This document shows, piece by piece, positions 8,640 to 15,294 of a stretch of DNA of 15,294 nt; the first letter of the stretch is position 1, and each line of letters opens with the position of its first letter. Both the position numbers and the translations under genes were made by a program. This DNA is from Fragilaria radians (taxonomy: Eukaryota > Bacillariophyta > Fragilariophyceae > Fragilariales > Fragilariaceae), in the NCBI GenBank assembly GCA_900642245.1, contig CAAAJI010000278.1:54848-70141 (forward strand), in the 5' to 3' direction. A model generated the notes under the pieces. That model made no database searches. It saw nothing but the letters and a program-made list of their open reading frames with translations, and had not been told where the DNA came from.

Positions 8640-9780
8640 CTGTTGATAATTTTATGGAAATGAGGAAACCTTCTCGTGACTGTAAAAAAACCTGAAGGGG
8701 CTCTTTCCTGTGAAAAATATCGGAGTCGATATGTATTATGACCCGGGGAATTTCATTTTACGATCCCACTGCGACACCGAAGGAAACGCCCTACAAATTA
8801 TCACTGTTCCTGGAAGTCTGTGGTATTCGAAATCAATCACAGCTAGGGCCTTATTTGCTTTCCTTTGAAAAATATAGTAAACAAACTTTGGATTGAGTCT
8901 GGCTAGGAAAATCGAGGCTCCTTTTCCTTGCTCTATGTCACTACATTAGCAGAAATTACATCATGATGCTTTTCTCCGCCTTTTGGAAAGTATTTTATGG
9001 GCTGTGTTAACGTTTCAAGGAACCCAATAAACTTGTCAAGACTTTGTAGGAAACGAATGTTTAGGCCGTATTTGCCATACTTATAGGTTAAAAATACAAT
9101 TTAGAGGCATGTAAGTCGGAAACGTTCAAGGTCGAATCCAACCATCGAAGATTAGCAACGCTTAAAATATATATTTATTCAATAAATACTTGATCAAATA
9201 AAGCAACTTTTCCCCATAGCACTTGGTCGTAAAAATCGAAGAAAACATTGTTAATAGCAAAATCTGTATATTAGTTTTTATACATGTGTTCGAATCATCT
9301 AAGCCCTCTCCGTGTCGCTGTCACTCTTGCTTCCAAAAATAAAACACACAATCCGAAAAATATTGAAGCTAGAAGGGTTCACGCTGGATGCCCTGGGGCG
9401 TGTAATTGATCTCAAGGATAGCATGCATTTCATTTATGTTTTCCAAAAATCTTGAAAAATAAAAACATCTTCAATGAATCAGAAAGAACATTTTTCTATC
9501 GAACTCTAGTCTGATTCTTTCAACATCGCAAAAAACGTTTTAAAAAAATGTGTTCCATTATTTAGTACGGCATGAAATAAGTTGTACATCAGTAATCGAT
9601 ATCTTGCTGCTTCCATTTACACATGGAGCTGGAGTAAATTTAGATCCAAGTGATCGAGGTCATTCGGATAACTCAAAATTATTTGTTTCAGTGTCGAGAA
9701 TGTTCGAACGTTGCATTCTTGCTTTCTGTCTCATGATTCATGCAACATGTTTTTCGAATTAATCACTAGTTAAATGGGCT
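8640..9780. other. Probable 5' leader/promoter region and intergenic DNA
   Basis: 8640-8850 is less AT-rich than what follows and probably holds the first, non-coding exon of the minus-strand gene and its promoter. The transcription start cannot be placed from sequence. From 8850 to 9780 there is no supportable gene. The frame 9550-9762 (+) has flank-like composition and no recognisable domain. An inverted pair GAATCAGA / TCTGATTC sits at 9476-9483 and 9510-9517. Confidence 0.4.
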
Positions 9781-9880
9781 CTGCATGGATAAAATATTGT
9801 TATTGTAAGATTATTGTCATGCATAATTTTCTGCATGGATAAAATATTGTTATTGTCAAAGACTTGTCATGCACAATGTT
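9781..9880 (+). repeat. Two-copy 50-bp tandem repeat
   Basis: 9781-9830 and 9831-9880 are head-to-tail copies with an exact 50-bp period. They are identical over the first 26 bases (CTGCATGGATAAAATATTGT then TATTGT) and about 86% overall (43 of 50). Each copy contains TGCATG near its start and CATGCA near its end, so each could fold back weakly. Probably a local duplication with no known role. Confidence 0.9.
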
Positions 9881-10471
9881 TTGTTAATACCAATCCGATA
9901 TCATAATTTTGACCTTTTGCTTGTGCTTGAATGATAAATGTAGTTCGTAATGGGAACTTTGTATTGGCACTGAAAAATGGATCCCTTGCATTCAATGGTT
10001 AGATCACCAATGTCGAGGTACGTTATCTTGACCATAGCAGCATTTTTTTCTTCTGTAGATTTTACTCCTTTCTTCAAGGATCAAGGACAAATACACAAGC
10101 TACAAGTTTGTGAGCCTTAGTTTTTTTGCTAACTACGAATCCACATGACATTTCTTTATTTCTCTTGGTTTAGACTTTTGCTAATTTAGGTACATCACAA
10201 GGGAAGCTTGAGAATGGTCAACATCTTGTGTCATATTTGATATATATCATGTCTAAAAACAATATGATTTGTTGTCAATTGTTTTCCTATTGAAGTTATA
10301 CAACCGCCCCAATATGGTAAAGCTATGACACATAACAAGTATCCGATTTGACTTGGGTAAAGAAAATACTCGTACTCATCATGAAATAACATGCATACAT
10401 GAATCCAATGTTACCTCGTATCCTTAAAGACATTTTAATGTTTTGAATAATTTGTCGCACACTGCCGCAAG
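9881..10471. other. AT-rich intergenic, presumed upstream region of the 10472 gene
   Basis: No coding potential seen on either strand. It lies between the 50-bp tandem repeat and the ATG at 10472 and presumably contains that gene's promoter and 5' leader. No TATA box or motif can be assigned with confidence. Confidence 0.4.
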
Positions 10472-11641
10472 ATGAGCAATTTGTATCAACGTATTCAACA
10501 ATCTCGCTCCAACGACCCTGTGTTAATTAAAGGAAAGAAAAAAGACTCTCTTTCCTCGAGCTTACAAAAAAACCTGAGTGATGTGAAAGACTCGAAAACA
10601 GGCAGAAAAGGAAATGCTCAAGAATCCGATTCCCATGATTATGATTATAGCATCCCAGAATTTCGTGCACATGCGAAAACTTCGAAGAATTCCAAAAGCA
10701 TGACATCCAGTCCGACTGAAATTCTCTCTCAAAACCTATCTCTTCCAAAAAATGCCACATCCACAAACCGATACAACAATCTTGAAAATCGAAGTAATCC
10801 TACTGGAGAGAAAGGAACATTCAAGAGGGAAGTCACTTGGACACCAAATGGAGATACATTAAGTGTTCGTGCGCCCATTACAGATACCACATCTTCTCCT
10901 GAACATCTCACCATTCGCGGTGTGCAAGGTCGCCTGGATTTCGTAACGTTAATTGACGATTCTATGCCAGGAAAACCTTCGTACAAGATTTCCTACAACA
11001 GAGAGACATCTCAACTCAGTAGCTCGAGTAGGGAGCAACTAATCAAGGAAAGGCGTCCTAACACTTCTCAACAATCGCTTTCATCTGAAGATAGTGACGA
11101 CTTCGATGATGCGAGCGATAGTTCCCCAAACAAAGAGTTGCTGATTCCTAGGTCCCTGAACCTTGACGAAGCTCACTCGCTAGACGTTATGACCTGCGCT
11201 TCGGAAGACGACGCAACTACTTTTCGAGATGATAGAACGTCTTGTGAAGACGAGGCATTTATGGGTGAACTTTGGGTCGACATGAACAAGTCACGCAAAG
11301 GTCATACATCTAAATCTACAGTTAACTATCTCGATCAGACAAAGTCAATGAAATATCGCAATCTAATGAATAATCAAAGCTCGTCTCTTCAAAGGAAGGA
11401 TAACGAAGACGACGATGCGAGTTATGACTATGGTAGCGGCATCTACGCTCCCACCGGAAACAGATTTGGATACAAGCGATCCATGATTACTCCAAGACCC
11501 ATAAGGCCAGATCTCCCTAAGCATACTGAAGGAATTTGCGAAATAGTTGACCAAAAAGTGATTCAATTCCAAAAAGGACTAGTTGACGACATTGCGCACC
11601 TTGATTATGAACTCAGTCAGTTGAAATTTTCCACAAAATAA
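10472..11641 (+). CDS. Hypothetical Ser/Asp-rich disordered protein, 389 aa
   Basis: Intact frame from ATG (context GCCGCAAG-ATGAGC) to TAA, richer in GC than its flanks, so probably a real single-exon gene. The protein is hydrophilic and Ser-, Asp-, Lys- and Asn-rich, with no signal peptide or membrane segment. Visible parts are: a Lys/Ser-rich N-terminus (16-46); HDYDYSIPEF at about 55-64; a more ordered-looking stretch 117-177 (FKREVTWTPNGDTLSVRAP, later RGVQGRLDFVTLIDD), possibly beta-rich; an acidic Ser tract at 202-218 (SLSSEDSDDFDDASDSS), which resembles casein kinase 2 target sequence; a second acidic patch at 311-320; and a C-terminal heptad-like helix at about 355-386. I do not recognise the family. 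A phosphorylated scaffold or nuclear/cytoskeletal factor is possible but not shown. Confidence 0.75.
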   Translation: MSNLYQRIQQSRSNDPVLIKGKKKDSLSSSLQKNLSDVKDSKTGRKGNAQESDSHDYDYSIPEFRAHAKTSKNSKSMTSSPTEILSQNLSLPKNATSTNRYNNLENRSNPTGEKGTFKREVTWTPNGDTLSVRAPITDTTSSPEHLTIRGVQGRLDFVTLIDDSMPGKPSYKISYNRETSQLSSSSREQLIKERRPNTSQQSLSSEDSDDFDDASDSSPNKELLIPRSLNLDEAHSLDVMTCASEDDATTFRDDRTSCEDEAFMGELWVDMNKSRKGHTSKSTVNYLDQTKSMKYRNLMNNQSSSLQRKDNEDDDASYDYGSGIYAPTGNRFGYKRSMITPRPIRPDLPKHTEGICEIVDQKVIQFQKGLVDDIAHLDYELSQLKFSTK

Positions 11642-12059
11642 TTATTCTTAAAGCCAAGTTATTGAGTTGTGAATGAGCGGGTCTTCAACATAAACTGTCG
11701 GTTTTATTTTTGTTTGTCATGAATTTTGACCGGAATCATTCATTTTCATTGTGTTTACAGACCCAGATTTAAACCTTCGAAGGTCTACAATCTGCAATTT
11801 TAACTACAATTTTTTATACTTCGCTTTTCCCCCGATGGCAGTTTAAATCTATAGTATCCTGTAATGTTTTCTTTATGAAAGGAATTTACGGCCGGTTATG
11901 TTTTCTCGATATTTAAAGTATCGAATAGTATGTCTACTTGCGTCCTTTAGTGCGACCATTCTTTTTAGATAAGTCCATCATAGTAGATTCTCTTCCAACA
12001 ACGTGTTCATGCATTTTGCTCATTAGAAAATTCTGTTGTGCCCCTATCTAAGCCTAAAT
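11642..12059. other. Intergenic, 3' region of the preceding gene
   Basis: AT-rich with no coding frame. A small hairpin TCGATA-TTTAAAG-TATCGA lies near 11907-11925. The copia relic begins at or shortly before 12060; its left boundary and LTR were not identified. Confidence 0.4.
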
Positions 12060-12385
12060 GATGTTGCTGTATGCAAGCTAAGACTGCACTGAGTGCATTG
12101 AAAACAGTCATTAACTTGTACCATTCAAATATATTTTGTGATACACATGTGCTAATGGACGGTCAATTCAAATTGATACAATCTGACTTAGGAGGTATGA
12201 ACATAATCACCAATATTACAAGCAGAGATGAGAGTGTACCGGAAGCTGAGAGGTAGTTTCAAAGCATTAAGGAAAGGGTCAGCAACACAGTTAATGCACT
12301 ACCATTTAAGGTAATGCCAGGCCATATAATCATGGAGTTGGTATATAGATGTGTGTTTGGTTCCCATTATTGTCAATGACACGTG
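12060..12385 (+). pseudogene. copia integrase core remnant
   Basis: From 12071 the frame reads KTALSALKTVINLYHS, then VLMDGQFKLI..DLGGMNI and TSRDESVPEAER, followed by a TAG (12254-12256). It continues in the same frame with IKERVSNTVNALPFKVMPG and IIMELVY. This matches the part of copia-type integrases with the second catalytic Asp (MDG.F) and the Glu of the VPE..ER block, followed by the LPF..(M)P...I.E.VY region. Integrase joins element cDNA to host DNA. The single stop and the lack of the N-terminal HHCC domain make it inactive. The MDGxF...VPExER form is, from memory, common in stramenopile copia elements. Confidence 0.75.
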
Positions 12386-12639
12386 GAATTATGAGCCCTA
12401 GGAACAGGAAGCTGATGTAAATAGAGTCGGAGCAGATGAAGGAGAAGAGTCTGCCATAGACAACAATGAAAAAATTGAAAATGACATAGATAATGTATTG
12501 ATTCAAAGCAGGAAGCCAAATCTCATTGCAAAAACGGAAATGGATGACACGGATGCCAGGTAAAGACCACGGACATCAACATATTACCAAGGTAACCAAG
12601 GGACTACTCTCACTTACACTGGACAATTAACAACAATTT

Positions 12640-13060
12640 GCTAACCCAGTTTGGCCTCAGAGGGAATCAAGGTATTTGGCAAAGAAGGTGTGAATGCCGC
12701 CTTAGCAAGGATATAATAACATAGATGGAGCGTGATCAACTGAATGCCCTTCCATACTCAATTTCTCTCAAGAAAAAGAGAAACGGACAAATGAAAGCCC
12801 GAGGGTATGCTGATGGGGTATCAGAGACAATTCACCGGCTAAAAGATGCTTTTGGAAAGGAGTCCCATTGTCCATCAACAGAGGCAAGCCTTACACCAAT
12901 TGGACCCGCCATTGAAACATACAATATTGATGAATGGGAGGTGAAGATAGAATATTGTCCAAGGGAAAACATGATCGCGGATTATTTTTACAAAACCCCA
13001 AAAAGGAAGATTATTTAACAAATTACGAGATGTCATAATGAATTGTGATAATAAAAAGTT
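12640..13060 (+). pseudogene. copia RT start fused to RNase H end
   Basis: GIKVFGKEGVNAALARI (about 12664-12714) and then, from 12725, LPYSISLKKKRNGQMKARGY followed by ADG match the entry to copia RT (LKxKRxGxxKxRxxADG). After ~20 further codons (TEASLTPI) the frame moves without a stop into VKIEYCPRENMIADYFYKTP. This is the end of copia RNase H (the YCPTxxMxADxxTKPL block). The whole palm, thumb and most of RNase H, several hundred residues, is missing between about 12890 and 12930. The fused 97-codon frame 12725-13018 is a deletion product and not a functional gene. A frameshifted tail reads NKLRDVIMN, the usual next block. Confidence 0.75.
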
Positions 13061-13140
13061 TGCACATCAGTTTAACAAACATAAGATGTACTGGAGCGTG
13101 TTTGGACTCGTGAATGAAGTCACTTATGATTCGAAAACAA

Positions 13141-14229
13141 TGGGGCTCTGAACCACCTGATGTACCAATCATTATTAGATTACCTAGTTTTTGTAACATC
13201 CAGTTTTCCCTTCTATTGCAATAGATTAGGTTATCACTGTTGTCTTATTGACACGGCAATCTCTTTGTATATTCGTGGATCAATGTTGCAAATAAACTAT
13301 CGGAATGATAAAAGGCAACCCTTAGTTCTTGTGATTTATTGGCAATTAGAATCACAAGAACTGATGAAGATATGTTATGGATGCAAGAAAGGGCAGCAAG
13401 GTAAGTCTTGTTCAGTGCATCCAACATTTTGTCCACAAACTGATGCATCGTACCTCTGGCCCAATCGCATTACAGAATTTGGAAATCACACAATATGATG
13501 GGTTAAAAACGAAATTGGGACAAAACCAGAAAAGGGCGACTAATCGATGTTTTAAATTTCCGTTTGATTCCCAAATCTGAGAAGTACACTTTTGATTACC
13601 AGATTGAGAACGAGAACGTATCCACACAAGTAATCACTTAAGAGAGTCATTGTGTGTGCTCCACTTCTTCATTGGGAAAGGAATGATGATAAGGCTCTAG
13701 CTTCCTAATTCTAAGTGTTAAACACATCCTTAGTGTTCCAATTGTGTCGTATCCATATTGCTCCAATTCCAAAGTTATCCGAAATTCTAATCTGTAAAAG
13801 TTAATGAAATGAAATTTGCTCCAAACGTTGAAAATGAGAATAAATGCATTTTTGTTCCAAAGATATTTACATTTGTAGTAGCCCAACTGCATAGTCTAAC
13901 GTTTAGCTTATAGCTGGGTTCTAAAACATTTTAGAAGATTCTGTATGTGAGATTGAGGTAGAAAATATATATGTCCTATTTTAAGGAAATAACGATAAAA
14001 ACTACTCTTGTTTTCTAGACATAAAAGATTGGAGTCTTGACTGAGTAATTTGTCAATATGATAAAATCTATTTGGATCAGTCTATTATATTGTTGTCTCC
14101 CGCCTATGCCGGCGTGTCAAATATCGTATGACCGCTCTACATTTACACATTTTAATCATATCAAAGTTCTTGAAGTACATGTAGTTTAATACCTAAAGTT
14201 TAGAGACCTATGCTTAGTAATTTCAAAAA
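13141..14229. other. Intergenic region right of the copia relic
   Basis: Several short frames on both strands overlap each other between 13160 and 13892. None has a recognisable motif, and composition matches the flanks. The 3' LTR of the copia relic should lie here, but no second copy exists in the window to prove it. Confidence 0.4.
13324..13362. repeat. Perfect 13-bp hairpin
   Basis: AGTTCTTGTGATT (13324-13336) and its exact reverse complement AATCACAAGAACT (13350-13362) are separated by a 13-base loop. It is the strongest inverted repeat I noticed by eye. It lies ~200-300 bp after the end of the copia RNase H relic, so it may sit in the element's LTR or 3' end. No run of T follows, and a bacterial-type terminator is not relevant in this context. 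Confidence 0.85.
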
Positions 14230-14390
14230 TATGAGAATCAAAACATTTACAGCAATTATAATTCTTTTGTTGTTGTTTTATTAGATGTGCTAATATATCT
14301 GATATATTTATCATCTATATTAGCATGCATTAGCAATAGGGGGACGTCTTCAAATGTTTGTACAAAATAACATCTCTTGAATTCATCTCT
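14230..14390 (-). repeat. Solo LTR of the gypsy family, inverted
   Basis: Reverse-complemented, 14386-14280 reads GAATTCAAGAGATG...CAAACATTTGAAGACGTCC, then ATTGCTAATGCATGCTAATATAGATGATAAATATATCAGATATATTAGCACATC in pieces. This matches 6345-6440 and 3852-3915 block for block, with decay further down to about 14230. No gypsy coding sequence adjoins it on either side, so it is probably a solo or fragmentary LTR. It independently supports the claim that the repeats at 3852 and 6345 are LTRs and not an incidental duplication. Confidence 0.65.
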
Positions 14391-14409
14391 TTTCTAACCA
14401 TGTGCTAAA

Positions 14410-14428
14410 CTATACTCTTAAAGTATAG
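14410..14428. repeat. Small hairpin, 7-bp stem
   Basis: CTATACT (14410-14416) pairs with AGTATAG (14422-14428) across a 5-base loop. It lies just outside the start of the inverted solo LTR. In AT-rich DNA such a stem can arise by chance; no function is claimed. Confidence 0.5.
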
Positions 14429-14534
14429 AAGATACTCCATGAAATCAAAATTTGCAAGTCATAATAACATTTGCTAAATTCTAGAAATGTTTGTGTCATG
14501 ATTTGGATCAACATTTAATGGCATTGCTCATTAC

Positions 14535-14747
14535 ATGATCACTCGATCATGGGACTCCTTAGATCTGATCTCGGTGTCTCTCTCAGGAACAATCTACGTT
14601 CACCTTTCCATGTGTAATATTTGGTGTCCTCAAATATATGCATACCTAGCTAACGAGCTAACGAACTGTCCCTGTTACTTTTCAAGCCATGGCAGAGAAT
14701 TAAAGCGCAAATGTATACAATTGCTTGAAGATTTCACGAAACAATAA
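14535..14747 (+). CDS. Doubtful small ORF, 70 aa
   Basis: ATG at 14535 to TAA. It is somewhat less AT-rich than its flanks, which is the only reason to list it. The product is Cys- and Ser-containing with a basic C-terminus (GRELKRKCIQLLEDFTKQ) and has no recognised domain. The ATG lies inside a perfect 7-bp hairpin (CATGATC-ACTC-GATCATG, 14534-14551). It contains a short tandem GCTAACGA-GCTAACGA. It may be a relic exon, a small gene, or chance. Confidence 0.2.
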   Translation: MITRSWDSLDLISVSLSGTIYVHLSMCNIWCPQIYAYLANELTNCPCYFSSHGRELKRKCIQLLEDFTKQ

Positions 14748-14955
14748 ACAGCTTTTATTCTCAATCTGTATTATATCATCCCCCTTCCACTTTCTTTCTA
14801 TGCAAGCTATCTCGCGTTTACTCTTGTTGCACAAATCAATCAGGGCTTAGCTTTCTCTATGTCAACCATAATTAAAAATCATGTTGCGGTCTTAGCACTA
14901 ATCATTCCAACAAGAATAACTTTATGTTTATATCTGAACTAGATCAAATGACTTC

Positions 14956-15222
14956 TTAATGCAATTCCTTTTTGATAGCAATTGCCCCGGTAAAGGCTTC
15001 CGCTAACGTGTGGCTCTCCGCGGGAAATAAAAAGCTATGCCGATACCCAGAATCAAATCCTATTTGCTTCATCACAGATCCCACAACAAGTCCATCCAAC
15101 AAACAAAGACCAGCCCCTTCTGAACAATCCCGAATAGGAGCTGCATCTAAACTAGACTTCAGATCCTTTTTATATTGCCTAACATTAATCATGCCAAGAG
15201 TATAAGATGTATTAGTTCCATA
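14956..15222 (-). CDS. Unidentified coding segment, C-terminal part
   Basis: On the minus strand a frame is open from just after a TGA at 15225-15223 down to TAA at 14958-14956 (about 88 codons), with the first ATG at 15192. It is richer in GC than its flanks. Composition looks protein-like: LDAAPIRDCSEGAGLCLLDG, then LVVGSVMKQIGFDSGYRHSF and PAESHTLAEAFTGAIAIKKE. The Gly/Ala/Asp-rich pattern resembles a folded enzyme domain. The mirrored plus-strand frame looks like its antisense shadow. I cannot name the family. Upstream on the same strand, DELSLGSPYLVGVE (15294-15253) is in the same frame but is followed by two stops. The segment may therefore be a terminal exon, a decaying gene, or a gene starting at 15192. 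Confidence 0.4.
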   Translation of the reverse strand, partial: YGTNTSYTLGMINVRQYKKDLKSSLDAAPIRDCSEGAGLCLLDGLVVGSVMKQIGFDSGYRHSFLFPAESHTLAEAFTGAIAIKKELH

Positions 15223-15294
15223 TCATTGTTTCTCAACATGTGTTGAAAACTATTCAACTCCCACCAAATAAGGACTGCCTAGTGATAACTCATC

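Larger units (their letters stand above)
12060..13140 (+). mobile_element. Ty1/copia-type retrotransposon relic with internal deletion
   Basis: Pol segments appear in Ty1/copia order (integrase, then RT, then RNase H) on the plus strand. They are compressed into ~1.1 kb, whereas an intact pol would need 3 kb or more. Stops and frameshifts interrupt it throughout. No LTR pair was found around it. The 13-bp hairpin and sequence to its right do not resemble the gypsy LTR. Left and right ends are approximate. Confidence 0.7.

Noticed and set aside
9125..9305. tRNA-like GGTCGAATCC and GTTCGAATC strings
   Set aside because: Flanking bases do not form a T-arm stem, and no matching acceptor, D or anticodon arms were found.
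9550..9762. 70-codon plus-strand ORF
   Set aside because: Flank-like base composition, no domain, no supporting context; likely chance.
13160..13892. Cluster of overlapping short ORFs on both strands
   Set aside because: They overlap in several frames and none shows motifs or raised GC. They are probably decayed transposon or LTR sequence.
14972..15205. Plus-strand 77-codon ORF
   Set aside because: It is the antisense shadow of the better-looking minus-strand frame at 14956-15222.

Overview
The window reads as nuclear DNA of a eukaryote, most likely a diatom. It is AT-rich and sparsely coding. It carries decayed LTR-retrotransposon pol sequences of both Ty3/gypsy and Ty1/copia type. One gene has a clean GT...AG spliceosomal intron, and one predicted protein ends in a Lys/Arg/Ser-rich motif that I associate from memory with diatom proteins. 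Nothing looks bacterial: no operons, no Shine-Dalgarno sites, no CRISPR array. The assignment is inference from sequence character only.

Layout. 1-1185: no recognisable gene. 1186-1550 (-): a short broken Ty3/gypsy reverse transcriptase relic. 1689-2258 (+): an intact small gene for a secretory or plastid-type preprotein of unknown function. 2259-3851: AT-rich intergenic DNA. 3852-6596 (+): a deleted Ty3/gypsy element, with two LTR-like direct repeats flanking a pol relic (end of RT, RNase H, integrase); gag, protease and most of RT are gone. 6593-7059: two tandem copies of a ~220 bp segment of unclear origin. 7696-8472 (-): an intact gene for a probable nuclear, basic/acidic protein of unknown function, with an intron just upstream of its ATG (8475-8639). 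8640-10471: non-coding, with one 50-bp tandem duplication. 10472-11641 (+): an intact gene for a 389-aa Ser/Asp-rich, probably disordered protein. About 12060-13140 (+): a Ty1/copia relic in which integrase, the start of RT and the end of RNase H are joined by an internal deletion. 13324-13362: a perfect 13-bp hairpin. 14230-14390 (-): a solo copy of the same LTR family, inverted. 14535-14747 (+): a doubtful small ORF. 14956-15222 (-): the C-terminal part of an unidentified coding region near the right edge.

The three intact genes are single, unrelated by sequence, and separated by transposon debris, so there is no evidence that they work together. I looked for a novel multi-gene system and found none I can support. 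The best leads are the tandem Cys-containing segment beside the gypsy element, the 5' intron gene with its basic C-terminal motif, the possible plastid preprotein, and the unidentified conserved-looking coding segment at the right edge.
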